Below, one piece after another: positions 16,464 to 26,280 of a DNA stretch of 64,000 nucleotides. Below the pieces are notes generated by a model. The model had not been told where the DNA came from, ran no database searches, and worked only from the letters and a program-made list of their open reading frames with translations. Made by a program: the position numbers and the translations under genes. Source of the stretch: Gammaproteobacteria bacterium HGW-Gammaproteobacteria-1 (lineage in GTDB: Bacteria; Pseudomonadota; Gammaproteobacteria; Thiohalomonadales; Thiohalomonadaceae); contig PGZL01000007.1 in assembly GCA_002840095.1 (NCBI GenBank), positions 252,109-316,108 of the forward strand, given 5' to 3'. Numbering within the stretch: position 1 is the stretch's first letter; every line of letters starts with the position of its first letter.

Positions 16464-17552
16464 TTACTGAATGACAATCTTCGGGAACTTGGTGCTGTAG
16501 TCCTTGGCCTTCAGCGCCAGCTTGGCGGCGACACGGCGGGCGATGTCGCGGTAGATCTGGGAGATGCGGCTGTCGGGCTCGGCAATCACGGTGGGCTTGC
16601 CGTTGTCCGCTTCCTCGCGGATGCGGATGTCCAGCGGCAGTGCGCCCAGGAACGGGATGCTGTACTGCTCGGCCATGCTCTGGCCGCCGCCCTGGCCGAA
16701 GATGTGCTCTTCGTGGCCGCACTTGGAGCAGATGTGGATGGACATGTTCTCCACCACGCCCAGCACCGGCACCTCCACCTTCTCGAACATCTTGTAGGCC
16801 TTGCGGGCGTCGAGCAGGGCGATGTCCTGCGGGGTGGTGACGATGACGGCGCCGGACACCGGCACCTTCTGCGCCAGGGTCAGCTGGGTGTCGCCGGTGC
16901 CGGGCGGCAGGTCGATGACCAGGTAGTCCACCTCGCGCCACTGGGTGTCGTTGAGCAGCTGCTCCAGGGCCTGGGTGACCATGGGGCCGCGCCAGATCAT
17001 CGGGGTGTCCTCGTCGATGAGGTAGCCGATGGACATGGACTGCAGGCCGTGGCTCAACACCGGGTTGAGGGTCTGGCCGTCGCTGGACTCGGGACGGGTA
17101 CCGGCCACGCCCAGCATGCGCGGCTGGCTCGGGCCGTAGATGTCGGCGTCGAGGATGCCCACGGTGGCGCCTTCGGCGGCCAGGGCCAGGGCCAGGTTGA
17201 CCGAGGTGGTGGACTTGCCGACGCCGCCCTTGCCGGAGGCCACGGCGATGATGTTCTTCACGCCCTTGATGTGCTTGACGCCCTTTTGGGCGGCATGGGA
17301 GGCGACCTGGGTCTTGACGCTGACGGCGGCGCTGCCGACGCCGGCCACGGCAGTCACCTTGCCCTGGATGGCGGCGGCCAGCTCGTCGGCATAGCCCTGG
17401 GCCGGGAAACCGAGGATCACATCGACGGTCACCTTGTCGCCGTCGATGGCGATGTTCTTGATGCAGCCGGCGGAGACCAGGTCCTTCTCCATATAAGGAT
17501 CGACATACTGCTTGATTGCGTTCTCGACCTGCGCTTGGGTCACATTGGACAT
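16464..17552 (-). CDS. mrp: Mrp/ApbC iron-sulfur cluster carrier ATPase
   Basis: A 362-residue cytosolic P-loop ATPase that carries and delivers [4Fe-4S] clusters to apoproteins. Residues 1-80 form a MIP18/DUF59 domain; the deviant Walker A motif GKGGVGKST is at 108-116; DLPPGTGD (about 214-221) belongs to the nucleotide-binding core; and the cluster-bridging CSKC is at Cys275-Cys278. GGAG precedes the ATG at 17552 by 8 bases. It diverges from metG, as in many Gammaproteobacteria. An iron-sulfur carrier beside the cluster-rich Rsx complex is fitting, though this synteny is widespread. Confidence 0.95.
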   Translation of the reverse strand: MSNVTQAQVENAIKQYVDPYMEKDLVSAGCIKNIAIDGDKVTVDVILGFPAQGYADELAAAIQGKVTAVAGVGSAAVSVKTQVASHAAQKGVKHIKGVKNIIAVASGKGGVGKSTTSVNLALALAAEGATVGILDADIYGPSQPRMLGVAGTRPESSDGQTLNPVLSHGLQSMSIGYLIDEDTPMIWRGPMVTQALEQLLNDTQWREVDYLVIDLPPGTGDTQLTLAQKVPVSGAVIVTTPQDIALLDARKAYKMFEKVEVPVLGVVENMSIHICSKCGHEEHIFGQGGGQSMAEQYSIPFLGALPLDIRIREEADNGKPTVIAEPDSRISQIYRDIARRVAAKLALKAKDYSTKFPKIVIQ

Positions 17553-17619
17553 CTTGAGCACTCCGTAAAAAAGTCGCGCCGGCAGGCGGCGGCAAAATGG
17601 CTTAGTAATCGAATCAGGT

Positions 17620-17647
17620 ATTATACGGGCCACAGGGCCTTATACAA
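17620..17647 (-). promoter_or_regulatory. Candidate sigma-70 promoter for mrp
   Basis: On the minus strand a perfect -10 TATAAT (17620-17625) is preceded, with a 16-base spacer, by TTGTAT (17642-17647) as a weak -35. This would give a leader of about 60 bases to the mrp ATG at 17552. Seen by eye only. Confidence 0.5.
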
Positions 17648-17771
17648 AGGCCCGCCATGATACCAGAGTATTTCCCTGCCCCCCGCATCGGGGTTCGGTG
17701 GCAAGTCCCTTCCATAATTGGTACTGTATGCCCCTTTTTCAAACCCCCGTAAGATACTGATAATTCCCGCC

Positions 17772-19847
17772 ATGACGGATACCCCCCGCAAGATTCTGGT
17801 CACCAGCGCCCTGCCCTATGCCAACGGGCCGATCCACCTCGGCCACCTGGTGGAATACATCCAGACCGACATCTGGGTGCGCTACCAGAAGCTGCGCGGC
17901 CACCAGTGCCACTACGTCTGCGCCGACGACACCCACGGCACGCCCATCATGCTGCGCGCCGAAAAGGAAGGCATCACCCCGGAACAACTCATCGCCCGCG
18001 TCTGGGCCGAGCACAAGGCCGACTTCGACGGCTTCCTGGTGGAGTTCGACAACTATTACTCCACCAACACCCCGGAAACCCGCCGTTACGCCGACGACAT
18101 CTACACCAAGCTCAAGGCTGCCGGCCTCATCGAGGTACGCGCCATCGAGCAGTACTACGACCCGGTGAAGGAGATGTTCCTGCCGGATCGCTTCATCAAG
18201 GGCGAGTGCCCCAAGTGCCATGCCAAGGACCAGTACGGCGATTCCTGCGAGTCCTGCGGCACCACCTACTCGCCCACCGACCTGATCAATCCCTACTCCG
18301 CGGTATCCGGCGCCACGCCCATCAGAAAGCAGTCCGACCACCATTTCTTCAAACTGGGTGCCTGCGCCGACTTCCTGCGCGACTGGATCAAGCCGCCCCA
18401 GGTGCAGGCCGAATCCGCCAACAAGCTGGCCGAGTGGCTGGATGCGGGCCTGTCCGACTGGGACATCTCCCGCGACGCCCCCTACTTCGGCTTCGAAATC
18501 CCCGGCGCCCCCGGCAAGTACTACTACGTCTGGCTCGATGCCCCCATCGGCTACATGGGCAGCTTCCGCAACTACTGCGACAGGAAGGGCCTCGACTTCG
18601 ACGCGTTCTGGGACAAGCAGAAGGCGGCGCAGGCGGGCACCGAGCTGTACCACTTCATCGGCAAGGACATCCTCTATTTCCACGCCCTGTTCTGGCCCGC
18701 CGAGCTGGAAAGCGCCGGCTACCGCACGCCCAGCGGCGTGTTCGCCCACGGCTTCCTCACCGTCAACGGCACCAAGATGTCCAAGTCGCGCGGCACCTTC
18801 ATCACCGCGTCCAGCTTCCTCCAGCACCTCAACCCGGAATGGCTGCGCTACTACTTCGCCGCCAAGCTGGGCAGCGGCGTCGACGACATCGATCTCAACC
18901 TGGAAGACTTTGTCGCCCGCGTAAACTCGGACCTCATCGGCAAGTACGTCAACATCGCTGCGCGCACCGCCAGCTTCATCGGCAAGCGCTTCGGCGGCAA
19001 GCTGGGCGCGCACGACGACTCCACCACGCTGGAAACCGAGATCAGCGCCGCCGCCGGCACCATAGCCGAGGCCTACGAGCAGCGCGAATACGGCAAGGCG
19101 GTGCGCGAGATCATGCGCCTGGCCGACCTCGCCAATCAGTACGTGGACGGCAACAAGCCGTGGGAACTGGCGAAGGATCCGGTCAACGACGCGCGCCTGC
19201 ATGCCATCTGCACCACCACCCTGCAGGTATTCCGCGACCTGTCCATCTATCTCAAGCCGATCCTGCCCAAGGTGGCGGCGCAGGTGGAACAGTTCCTCGG
19301 CACCGGCGCGCTGTCCTGGGCCGACATCGCCGCACGCCTGCCGCAGGGCCACGCGGTCAACGCCTACAGTCACCTGATGACCCGCATCGACGCCAAGCAG
19401 ATCGACGCCCTCATCGCCGCCAACACCGCCAGCATGACGCCGGTACCTGACACTCACTCCCAGGTGCGCCACGCCGAACATCAACAGCACGAGACCCAGC
19501 CGACCATGGAACCCATCGCCGAGACCATCACCATCGACGACTTCGCCAAGGTGGACCTGCGCGTGGCGCGCATCGCCGCCGCGGCCTACGTGGAAGGGGC
19601 CGACAAGCTGCTGCAGCTCACCCTGGACCTGGGCGGCGAAACCCGCAACGTCTTCGCGGGAATCCGTTCCGCCTACGAGCCGAAAGACCTGGAAGGCCGC
19701 CTCACCGTGATGGTCGCCAACCTGGCCCCGCGCAAGATGAAGTTCGGCCTGTCCGAGGGTATGGTCCTGGCGGCCGGCCCGGGCGGCAAGGACCTGTTCA
19801 TCCTGAGCCCCGACGACGGCGCGCAGCCCGGCATGCGGATCAAATAA
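17772..19847 (+). CDS. metG: Methionyl-tRNA synthetase
   Basis: A 691-residue class I aminoacyl-tRNA synthetase that charges tRNA-Met. The HIGH-type motif is HLGH at 23-26, the zinc knuckle CPKC...CESC has the x2-x9-x2 spacing of the E. coli type, and KMSKS is near 335-339. The C-terminal 100 residues form the tRNA-binding OB-fold dimerisation domain ([13 protein letters not shown] onward). A Gln/His-rich linker of about 30 residues precedes it. The ATG at 17772 begins [19 protein letters not shown], matching family starts. It diverges from mrp and is followed by the rsx operon. Confidence 0.97.
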   Translation: MTDTPRKILVTSALPYANGPIHLGHLVEYIQTDIWVRYQKLRGHQCHYVCADDTHGTPIMLRAEKEGITPEQLIARVWAEHKADFDGFLVEFDNYYSTNTPETRRYADDIYTKLKAAGLIEVRAIEQYYDPVKEMFLPDRFIKGECPKCHAKDQYGDSCESCGTTYSPTDLINPYSAVSGATPIRKQSDHHFFKLGACADFLRDWIKPPQVQAESANKLAEWLDAGLSDWDISRDAPYFGFEIPGAPGKYYYVWLDAPIGYMGSFRNYCDRKGLDFDAFWDKQKAAQAGTELYHFIGKDILYFHALFWPAELESAGYRTPSGVFAHGFLTVNGTKMSKSRGTFITASSFLQHLNPEWLRYYFAAKLGSGVDDIDLNLEDFVARVNSDLIGKYVNIAARTASFIGKRFGGKLGAHDDSTTLETEISAAAGTIAEAYEQREYGKAVREIMRLADLANQYVDGNKPWELAKDPVNDARLHAICTTTLQVFRDLSIYLKPILPKVAAQVEQFLGTGALSWADIAARLPQGHAVNAYSHLMTRIDAKQIDALIAANTASMTPVPDTHSQVRHAEHQQHETQPTMEPIAETITIDDFAKVDLRVARIAAAAYVEGADKLLQLTLDLGGETRNVFAGIRSAYEPKDLEGRLTVMVANLAPRKMKFGLSEGMVLAAGPGGKDLFILSPDDGAQPGMRIK

Positions 19848-19849
19848 GG

Positions 19850-19950
19850 CAGATACAAGATACAAGTGCAAAGATACAAGGGGATTGCGAATGATCATTC
19901 TTGCCCACCCGCCGCTTCTGCTATCTTTGCACTAACTATTTAATGTACTT
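19850..19950. repeat. Arm-spacer-arm element, 7-nt GATACAA words
   Basis: The left arm CAGATACAAGATACAAG, then CAAAGATACAAG, is answered by CTATCTTTGCAC and TACTTGTATCTTT. It occupies most of the metG-rsxA gap. The following bases (TTTTTCCTCCCATATCCGAC) include TCCTCC but no AGGAGG-type site for rsxA. Confidence 0.8.
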
Positions 19951-19983
19951 GTATCTTTTATTTTTCCTCCCATATCCGACTAA

Positions 19984-20565
19984 ATGACCGAATACGCCCT
20001 CATCCTCGTCAGCACGGTGCTGGTCAACAACTTCGTCCTGGTGAAGTTTCTCGGCCTGTGTCCGTTCATGGGCGTGTCGCGCAAGCTGGAAACGGCGCTG
20101 GGCATGGGCCTGGCCACCACCTTCGTGCTTACCCTGTCCTCGGTCTGTGCCTACCTCACCAACGAATTCCTGCTCGCCCCCCTCGGCATCGAGTACCTGC
20201 GCACCATCGCCTTCATCCTGGTGATCGCCGTGGTGGTGCAGTTCACCGAAATGGTGGTGCACAAGACCTCGCCGGTGCTGTACCAGGTGCTGGGCATCTT
20301 CCTGCCGCTGATCACCACCAACTGCGCCGTGCTCGGCGTCGCCCTGCTCAACACCCAGGCACAGCACAGCTTCCTCGAATCGGCGGTGTACGGCTTCGGC
20401 GCCGCGGTCGGCTTCTCCCTGGTGCTGGTGCTGTTCGCCGCCATGCGCGAGCGCATCACCGTCAGCGACGTCCCCGCCGTGTTCCGCGGACCCGCCATCG
20501 CCCTGATCACCGCCGGCCTGATGTCGATGGCCTTTATGGGCTTCTCCGGCCTGGTGAAGGGGTAA
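19984..20565 (+). CDS. rsxA: Rsx/Rnf electron transport complex subunit A
   Basis: A 193-residue membrane subunit with six helices, full length for the RnfA/RsxA family; [18 protein letters not shown] near residues 16-33 is the conserved loop. It is paralogous to RsxE at 24709. The pair forms a pseudo-symmetric channel core of the Rnf complex, which couples NADH:ferredoxin electron transfer to ion movement, or in the Rsx role keeps SoxR reduced. First gene of rsxABCDGE. Confidence 0.95.
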   Translation: MTEYALILVSTVLVNNFVLVKFLGLCPFMGVSRKLETALGMGLATTFVLTLSSVCAYLTNEFLLAPLGIEYLRTIAFILVIAVVVQFTEMVVHKTSPVLYQVLGIFLPLITTNCAVLGVALLNTQAQHSFLESAVYGFGAAVGFSLVLVLFAAMRERITVSDVPAVFRGPAIALITAGLMSMAFMGFSGLVKG

Positions 20566-20585
20566 GTCGGAATGGCGAGCTTTCT

Positions 20586-20678
20586 GTTGAGGAATAAGTT
20601 CCAAGTGACAAGTTCCAAGTGGCAAGAAAAAGCCTTCTTTTCTTTTCACTTGCAACTTGCAACTTGCAACTTGCAACT
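20586..20678. repeat. Arm-spacer-arm element abutting the rsxB start codon
   Basis: The left arm is AAGTTCCAAGTGACAAG with a further copy; the right arm is four copies of CAACTTG on a 7-nt period ending CTTGCAACT immediately before the rsxB ATG. It occupies the whole rsxA-rsxB gap apart from about 20 bases. There is no Shine-Dalgarno between arm and start. Confidence 0.92.
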
Positions 20679-21230
20679 ATGTTAACAGCCATCCTCGCCC
20701 TCGCCCTGCTCGCGCTGGCCTTCGGCCTGCTGCTCGGCTACGCATCCGTGCGCTTCAAGGTGGACAGCGATCCCATCGTCGACAAGGTCGATGCGATCCT
20801 GCCGCAGACCCAGTGCGGCCAGTGCGGCTTCCCCGGCTGCCATCCCTACGCCGAGGCCATCGCCAAGGGCGAGGCGGACATCAATCTGTGCCCGCCCGGC
20901 GGCGAGACGGTAGTGATGGCGCTGGCGGATCTGCTGGGGCGCGATCCCAAGCCGGTGGAAGGCGGCGTGAAGGAAAAGCGCGTCGCCTACATCGACGAAC
21001 AGATCTGCATCGGCTGCACCCTGTGCCTGCAGGCTTGCCCGGTGGACGCCATCCTCGGCGCCGCCAAGCACATGCACACCATCATCGTCAGCGAGTGCAC
21101 CGGCTGCGAGCTGTGCGTGGAGCCCTGCCCGGTGGACTGCATCAGCATGGTCCCGGTGAAAGTGGAACCGGCCACCTGGACCTGGCCCTACCCGGCCGCA
21201 GCCGCCAAGCCGGAAGCGAATCATGGATAA
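20679..21230 (+). CDS. rsxB: Rsx/Rnf electron transport complex subunit B
   Basis: A 183-residue ferredoxin-like subunit anchored by one N-terminal helix ([20 protein letters not shown]). Cluster motifs are CGQCGFPGC near residues 47-55 plus a further Cys, and two 2[4Fe-4S] ferredoxin motifs, [12 protein letters not shown] and [12 protein letters not shown]. It passes electrons between RsxC and the membrane core. The ATG at 20679 aligns with family N-termini but has no Shine-Dalgarno, because a heptad repeat runs right up to it. It overlaps rsxC by 8 bases. Confidence 0.95.
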   Translation: MLTAILALALLALAFGLLLGYASVRFKVDSDPIVDKVDAILPQTQCGQCGFPGCHPYAEAIAKGEADINLCPPGGETVVMALADLLGRDPKPVEGGVKEKRVAYIDEQICIGCTLCLQACPVDAILGAAKHMHTIIVSECTGCELCVEPCPVDCISMVPVKVEPATWTWPYPAAAAKPEANHG

Positions 21231-22896
21231 TCAAGCCAACCCCGGCACCACGCGCCAGCTGTGGCGCTTTCACGGCGGCCTGCACCTGCCCGATCACAAG
21301 GCGCTGTCCAGCGGCCGGCCCATCACGCCCGCCACCCTGCCCAAGCGCCTGGTGCTGCCCTTGCAGCAGCACATCGGCGCGCCGGCCAAGGCGCTGGTGG
21401 AAGTGGGCGAGCGCGTACTCAAGGGACAGATGATCGCCCAGGCCGACGGCTTCGTCAGCGCACCGCTGCACGCCCCCACCTCGGGCACCATCGTCGCCAT
21501 CGAGGAACGGCCGGTGCCGCATCCGTCGGGACTGTCCGCGCCCTGCATCGTCATCGACAGCGACGGCGAGGAACGCTGGACCGAACTGCATCCCCACGCC
21601 CACTGGGCGGCGCTCGACGCCGGCGAACTGCGCAACGTCATCCGCGAGGCCGGCATCGTCGGCCTGGGCGGCGCCGGCTTCCCCAGCTTCATCAAGCTCA
21701 ATCCCGGCGCGCGCACCGAGGTCGACACCCTGGTGCTCAACGGCGCCGAATGCGAACCCTACATCACCTGCGACGATCGCCTGATGCGCGAGCGCGCCGG
21801 CGAAGTCATTGCGGGTGCGCGCATCATGCGCCACGCGCTGCACGCGCGCCGTGTGGTGATCGGCATCGAGGACAACAAGCCCGAGGCCCACGCCGCGCTG
21901 CGCGATGCGCTGGCCCGCGTCGATCGCCACGACATCGAACTGGTGCAGGTGCCGACCCTCTACCCCACCGGCGGCGAGAAGCAGCTGATCAAGATCCTCA
22001 CCGGCAAGGAAGTGCCGTCGCAGGGTCTCCCCATCGACATCAACATCGTCTGTCACAACGTCGCCACCGCCGCCGCCGTGCACCGCGCGGTGGAACGGGG
22101 CGAGCCGCTGATTTCGCGCATCGTCACCGTCACCGGCGGCGGCGTGGCGCAACCGCACAACCTGGAGGTGCTCATCGGCACTTCGGTGGACGACCTGCTG
22201 GCGCAATGCGGCGGCACCACCCCGACCCTGTCGCGCCTGGTGCTGGGCGGCCCGCTGATGGGCATCACCCTGCAGCACCGCGGCCTGCCCGTCACCAAGA
22301 CCGGCAACTGCGTCCTGGCCCTGACGCCGGGCGAGTTTGGCCAGCATGGTCCGGTGCGCAACTGCATCCGCTGCGGCGAATGCGCCCGCGTCTGTCCCGC
22401 CAACCTATTGCCGCAGCAGTTGTACTGGCATGCCCGCGCCAAGGACTTCGATCACGCCCAGGACTACAACCTGTTCGACTGCATCGAATGCGGCTGCTGT
22501 GCCTACGTCTGCCCCGCCAACCTGCCGCTGGTGCAGTATTACCGCTACGCCAAGACGGAGATCTGGGCGCAGGCGCGCGACAAGAAGAAATCCGAGCTGG
22601 CGCGCGAGCGCCACGACTTCCGCACCGAGCGCCAGGAACGCGACAAGGCCGAGCGCGCCGCCAAGCTGGCGAAGAAAAAAGCCGCGCTGGAAGAGTCGCC
22701 GGCCGCCGACAGCGAAGAGGCCAAGAAGGTCGCCATCAAGGCCGCCATGGAGCGGGCCAAGGCCAAGCGCGAGGCCGCCGGCGTCGAGCCGAAGAACACC
22801 GACAACCTCACCGCCGATCAGCAGCGCCAGATCGACGAGGCCGAGGCACGGCGCGCGACGGAAAAAAAGAATGAGTCCGCGAATGAACGCGAATAA
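21223..22896 (+). CDS. rsxC: Rsx/Rnf electron transport complex subunit C
   Basis: A 557-residue peripheral subunit that binds NADH, FMN and two [4Fe-4S] clusters. The N-terminal barrel and the NQR-type flavin/NADH domain ([12 protein letters not shown] near 148) are followed by two ferredoxin motifs, [12 protein letters not shown] and [12 protein letters not shown], then an Ala/Lys/Glu-rich helical tail from about 450. The last eight or so residues (NESANERE) are encoded by the left arm of the 10-nt repeat element at 22870, so the stop codon itself lies in the repeat. Confidence 0.95.
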   Translation: MDNQANPGTTRQLWRFHGGLHLPDHKALSSGRPITPATLPKRLVLPLQQHIGAPAKALVEVGERVLKGQMIAQADGFVSAPLHAPTSGTIVAIEERPVPHPSGLSAPCIVIDSDGEERWTELHPHAHWAALDAGELRNVIREAGIVGLGGAGFPSFIKLNPGARTEVDTLVLNGAECEPYITCDDRLMRERAGEVIAGARIMRHALHARRVVIGIEDNKPEAHAALRDALARVDRHDIELVQVPTLYPTGGEKQLIKILTGKEVPSQGLPIDINIVCHNVATAAAVHRAVERGEPLISRIVTVTGGGVAQPHNLEVLIGTSVDDLLAQCGGTTPTLSRLVLGGPLMGITLQHRGLPVTKTGNCVLALTPGEFGQHGPVRNCIRCGECARVCPANLLPQQLYWHARAKDFDHAQDYNLFDCIECGCCAYVCPANLPLVQYYRYAKTEIWAQARDKKKSELARERHDFRTERQERDKAERAAKLAKKKAALEESPAADSEEAKKVAIKAAMERAKAKREAAGVEPKNTDNLTADQQRQIDEAEARRATEKKNESANERE

Positions 22897-22968
22897 ACGC
22901 AAATGCAAAGTCATCAGCGAGACTGGACTGTCATTTATTCGCGTTCATTCGCGTTCATTCGCGGATAG
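22870..22968. repeat. Arm-spacer-arm element, 10-nt words, overlapping rsxC 3' end
   Basis: The left arm GAGTCCGCGAATGAACGCG with AATAAACGCAAATG continues out of rsxC. The right arm is TTATTCGCGTTCATTCGCG with a third copy TTCATTCGCGGA. The spacer is about 35 bases. It ends 12 bases before the rsxD ATG. Confidence 0.9.
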
Positions 22969-22980
22969 AGATCGATAACC

Positions 22981-24015
22981 ATGACCAATCCAGTGATCAG
23001 CTCACCCCACGTCCACGGCCCGGCCAACGTCAGCGGCGTGATGCTGCGCGTGGTCTACGCGCTGCTGCCCGCCATCGCCGGCTGCGTCTGGCTGTTCGGC
23101 TGGGGCGTGGTGGTCAACCTGCTGGTCGCCATCACCGCCGCGCTGGTCTTCGAGGCTGCCTTCCTCGCCCTGCGCCGCCGCCCGATCATCATCACCCTGC
23201 GCGACGGCAGCGCCCTGGTAACCGCCGTGCTGCTCGCCGTCGCCCTGCCGCCGCTGGCGCCGTGGTGGCTGGTGACCGTCGGTGTGCTGTTCGCCATCGT
23301 CTTCGCCAAGCAGCTGTACGGCGGACTCGGCTTCAATCCGTTCAACCCGGCCATGGCCGGCTACGTGCTGCTGCTGGTGTCCTTCCCGCAGGAGATGACC
23401 AACTGGGCCGCGCCCGCCGCCCTGCGCAGCGGCGATCTCGGCCTGGTGCAGGTGCTGCTGCACAGCCTCACCGGCGCACTGCCCACCGGCACCACCATGG
23501 ACGCGCTCAGCTCGGCCACGGCCCTCGACACCCTCAAGGTGCAATTGGGCATGGCGCACACGGTGAGCGAAATCCGCGGCGGCCCCATCTTCGGCCTGTT
23601 CGGCGGCCGCGGCTGGGAAATCGTCAACGGCCTGATCCTGCTCGGCGGCCTGTGGCTGCTGTGGCGCCGCGTCATCACCTGGCATGTGCCGGCGGCGGTG
23701 CTGGGCAGCCTGGCGCTGATCGCCACGCTGTTTCATCTCATCAATCCCGAGCTGTACGCCGGCCCGCTGTTCCACCTCGCCAGTGGCGGCGCCATGCTCG
23801 GCGCCTTCTTCATCGCCACCGACCCGGTGAGCGGTGCCACCAGCCCGCGCGGCCAGCTGGTGTTCGGCGCCGGCATGGGCGTGCTCATCTACGTCATCCG
23901 CACCTGGGGCGGCTTTCCCGACGGCGTCGCCTTCGCAGTGCTGCTGATGAACATGGCCGCCCCCGCCATCGACTACTACACCCAGCCGCGGGTGTACGGC
24001 CACAACAGGGGTTGA
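22981..24015 (+). CDS. rsxD: Rsx/Rnf electron transport complex subunit D
   Basis: A 344-residue membrane subunit with about ten helices. The covalent flavin motif SGATS (TDPVSGATSPRGQL, around residues 280-293) carries FMN on Thr in this family, and GGLGFNPFNPAMAGY near residue 120 is a conserved loop. It forms part of the membrane electron path of the complex with RsxG. The rsxG ATG follows after 2 bases. Confidence 0.95.
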   Translation: MTNPVISSPHVHGPANVSGVMLRVVYALLPAIAGCVWLFGWGVVVNLLVAITAALVFEAAFLALRRRPIIITLRDGSALVTAVLLAVALPPLAPWWLVTVGVLFAIVFAKQLYGGLGFNPFNPAMAGYVLLLVSFPQEMTNWAAPAALRSGDLGLVQVLLHSLTGALPTGTTMDALSSATALDTLKVQLGMAHTVSEIRGGPIFGLFGGRGWEIVNGLILLGGLWLLWRRVITWHVPAAVLGSLALIATLFHLINPELYAGPLFHLASGGAMLGAFFIATDPVSGATSPRGQLVFGAGMGVLIYVIRTWGGFPDGVAFAVLLMNMAAPAIDYYTQPRVYGHNRG

Positions 24016-24017
24016 CG

Positions 24018-24716
24018 ATGCCGCTCAAGAAGATGCTGCTCAGCGCCGCCCTGCTCGGGCTGTTCGCCGTGCTCGGCACCGCGCTGGTCGCCTTCACCTA
24101 TGAGAACACGCGCGAGCGCATCGCCCAGAACGAGCGCGACAACCTGCTGCAAAGCCTGCACGCCCTGATTCCCCCTGAGCTGCACGACAACGACCCGGTC
24201 GCCGATCGCATCGAGGTAAGCGACAGTGCCCTGCTCGGCAGCCGCATGCCGCAACAGGTGTACCGCGCGCGCAAGGACGGCACCCCCGTGGCCCTCGCGC
24301 TCACCGCCGTCGCCCCCGACGGCTACAGCGGCGACATCAACCTGCTCATCGCCATCAATCACGACGGCACTTTGGCCGGCGTGCGCGTCACCGGTCACCA
24401 CGAAACACCGGGGCTGGGCGACCGGATCGAGGTGGCACGCACCGACTGGGTGCTGGGATTCAGCGGCCGCTCACTGGCCAATCCGGCACCGGAAAAGTGG
24501 AAGGTCAAGAAGGACGGCGGCGTGTTCGACCAGTTCACCGGCGCCACCGTCACCCCGCGCGCCGTGGTGGGTGCGGTGCGCAACGCCCTGCTCTACTATC
24601 AAGAGCATCAGGAACAGCTGTTCGGCTACGCGCCCGACGCCGCCGCTCCCGCCGTACCGGCGCCGGAACAGCCCGGCGAGGGCAAACCGATGACCCCGGA
24701 GAATACCCATGGCTGA
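24018..24716 (+). CDS. rsxG: Rsx/Rnf electron transport complex subunit G
   Basis: A 232-residue subunit with one N-terminal membrane helix and a periplasmic FMN-binding domain. The flavinylation motif TGATVTP lies near residues 174-180, and the upstream [12 protein letters not shown] is typical of the family. The C-terminal 30 residues (Ala/Pro-rich) extend past the usual domain. It overlaps rsxE by 8 bases, which indicates translational coupling. Confidence 0.94.
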   Translation: MPLKKMLLSAALLGLFAVLGTALVAFTYENTRERIAQNERDNLLQSLHALIPPELHDNDPVADRIEVSDSALLGSRMPQQVYRARKDGTPVALALTAVAPDGYSGDINLLIAINHDGTLAGVRVTGHHETPGLGDRIEVARTDWVLGFSGRSLANPAPEKWKVKKDGGVFDQFTGATVTPRAVVGAVRNALLYYQEHQEQLFGYAPDAAAPAVPAPEQPGEGKPMTPENTHG

Positions 24717-25398
24717 CAAAACCCTGGGCCAGATCGCCGGCGACGGCCTGTGGAGCAACAACGTCGCCTTCGTGCAGATCCTCGGCCTGTGCCCGCTGCT
24801 GGCGGTCACCTCCAGCGTGGTCAACGGCCTCGGCCTCGGCCTCGCCACCCTGCTCACCCTGGTGCTGTCCAACGTCACCGTGTCGGCGATCCGCAACATC
24901 ATCCGCCCGGACATCCGCATCCCGGTATTCGTCCTGCTCATTGCCGCCATCGTCACCGCCATCGAACTGGCGATGAACGCCTGGTTTCACGAATTGCACA
25001 CCATCCTCGGCATCTTCATCCCGCTCATCGTCACCAACTGCTCCATCCTCGGCCGCGCCGAGGCCTTCGCCTCCAAGAACAACATCGGCCGCTCCTTCGT
25101 CGACGGCCTCACCATGGGCCTGGGCTTCGCCGCCGCCCTGGTGCTGCTCGGCGCCATGCGCGAAGTGCTCGGCAGCGGCACCCTGTTCGCCCAGTCCCAC
25201 CTGATGTTCGGCGAGGCCGCCCGCGCCCTCACCGTCACCGTGTTCGCCGACTACAAGGGCTTTCTCCTCGCCATCCTGCCGCCCGGCGCCTTCATCGGCC
25301 TGGGCCTGCTCATCGCACTGAAGAACGTCATCGACCAGCGCCGCGCCCGCGCGCCGCAGCCGGCACCGGCCGCCGCAGGAGAGCTGGCAGCTGAGTAA
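24709..25398 (+). CDS. rsxE: Rsx/Rnf electron transport complex subunit E
   Basis: A 229-residue six-helix membrane subunit, paralogous to RsxA ([18 protein letters not shown] near residues 26-43). The C-terminus is an Arg/Ala/Pro-rich tail after about residue 208. It completes the rsxABCDGE operon, and nth follows after a repeat element, the same order as in E. coli. Confidence 0.95.
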   Translation: MADKTLGQIAGDGLWSNNVAFVQILGLCPLLAVTSSVVNGLGLGLATLLTLVLSNVTVSAIRNIIRPDIRIPVFVLLIAAIVTAIELAMNAWFHELHTILGIFIPLIVTNCSILGRAEAFASKNNIGRSFVDGLTMGLGFAAALVLLGAMREVLGSGTLFAQSHLMFGEAARALTVTVFADYKGFLLAILPPGAFIGLGLLIALKNVIDQRRARAPQPAPAAAGELAAE

Positions 25399-25496
25399 GT
25401 GACAAGTGACAAGTGACAAGTGACAAGTGACAAGTGACAAGCAGGAGTTTTTTGTTCTTTATTTTTACTTGCAACTTGAAACTTGTGACTTGAAAC
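25398..25496. repeat. Heptad array element, CAAGTGA x6 / ACTTGNAACTTG
   Basis: Directly after the rsxE stop, GTGACAA is repeated six times without change. Then come AGCAGGAG, a T-rich stretch (TTTTTTGTTCTTTATTTTT) and a right arm of CAACTTG, AAACTTG, TGACTTG and AAACTG. The left repeats are homogeneous and the right ones are not. The hairpin plus T-rich loop could work as an mRNA 3' structure. Confidence 0.93.
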
Positions 25497-25506
25497 TGTT
25501 TTTCCC

Positions 25507-26202
25507 ATGAATCCTGCCAAACGCCACGAAATCTTCACCCGTCTGCGCGCGGAAAATCCCGCCCCCACCACCGAGCTGCACTACCGCACGCCGTTCGAGC
25601 TGCTGGTGGCCGTGGTGCTGTCGGCGCAGGCCACCGACAAGGGCGTGAACAAGGCGACGGCGAAACTGTTTCCCGTGGCCAACACGCCGCAGGCTATCCT
25701 CGATCTCGGCCTCGACGGCCTGAAGGAGTACGTCAGGACCATCGGCCTGTACAACAGCAAGGCGGAGAACATCATCAAGACCTGCCGCCTTCTGCTGGAG
25801 CAGCACGGCGGCGAGGTGCCCGCCGAACGCGAGGCGCTGGAGGCCCTGCCCGGCGTCGGCCGCAAGACCGCCAACGTGGTGCTCAACACCGCCTTCGGCC
25901 AGCCCACCATCGCCGTCGACACCCACATCTTCCGCGTCAGCAACCGCACCGGCATCGCCCCGGGCAAGACCGTGCTGGAGGTGGAGAAGAAACTGGAAAA
26001 GGTGGTGCCCACCGAGTTCAAGCAGGACGCCCACCACTGGCTGATCCTGCACGGCCGCTACATCTGCGTGGCGCGCAAGCCCAAGTGCCCGGCCTGCATC
26101 ATCGAAGACCTGTGCGAGTACAAGCACAAGACCATCGATGAAACGGAAGGACAAAATCCAACGCAGAGGCGCAGAGGCGCAGAGAAAACCCGGAGAACAT
26201 GA
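25507..26202 (+). CDS. nth: Endonuclease III
   Basis: A 231-residue bifunctional DNA glycosylase/AP lyase that removes oxidised pyrimidines. The helix-hairpin-helix is LPGVGRKTANVVL, with catalytic Lys120 and Asp138 (AVDTH). The [4Fe-4S] ligands are Cys187, Cys194, Cys197 and Cys203; all six residues fall at the E. coli numbering. The E. coli enzyme has 211 residues. Here about 20 more follow, and the last 14 (PTQRRRGAEKTRRT) are translated from the left arm of the repeat at 26158. The tail is probably dispensable. Confidence 0.96.
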   Translation: MNPAKRHEIFTRLRAENPAPTTELHYRTPFELLVAVVLSAQATDKGVNKATAKLFPVANTPQAILDLGLDGLKEYVRTIGLYNSKAENIIKTCRLLLEQHGGEVPAEREALEALPGVGRKTANVVLNTAFGQPTIAVDTHIFRVSNRTGIAPGKTVLEVEKKLEKVVPTEFKQDAHHWLILHGRYICVARKPKCPACIIEDLCEYKHKTIDETEGQNPTQRRRGAEKTRRT

Positions 26203-26270
26203 TTGTGACTCGTTACTGCATTGTCTTGTACATCTCTGCGTCCTCCGCGCCTCTGCGCCTCTGCGTTGGG
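26158..26270. repeat. Arm-spacer-arm element, 8-nt words, overlapping nth 3' end
   Basis: The left arm CCAACGCAGAGGCGCAGAGG plus GCGCAGAG is matched by CTCTGCGCCTCTGCGTTGG, a near-perfect stem. About 60 bases of spacer contain the nth stop codon. It ends about 10 bases before the GTG start of the DUF1841 gene. Confidence 0.92.
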
Positions 26271-26280
26271 TGTTAACGCC

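Noticed and set aside
17690-17771. A sigma-70 promoter for metG (CATAAT near 17713).
   Set aside because: No -35 at a suitable distance was convincing.
17739-19898. A minus-strand open frame of about 719 codons opposite metG.
   Set aside because: Antisense shadow of metG; its composition (Gly, Val, Leu and Asp rich) is not protein-like and MetG is unambiguous.
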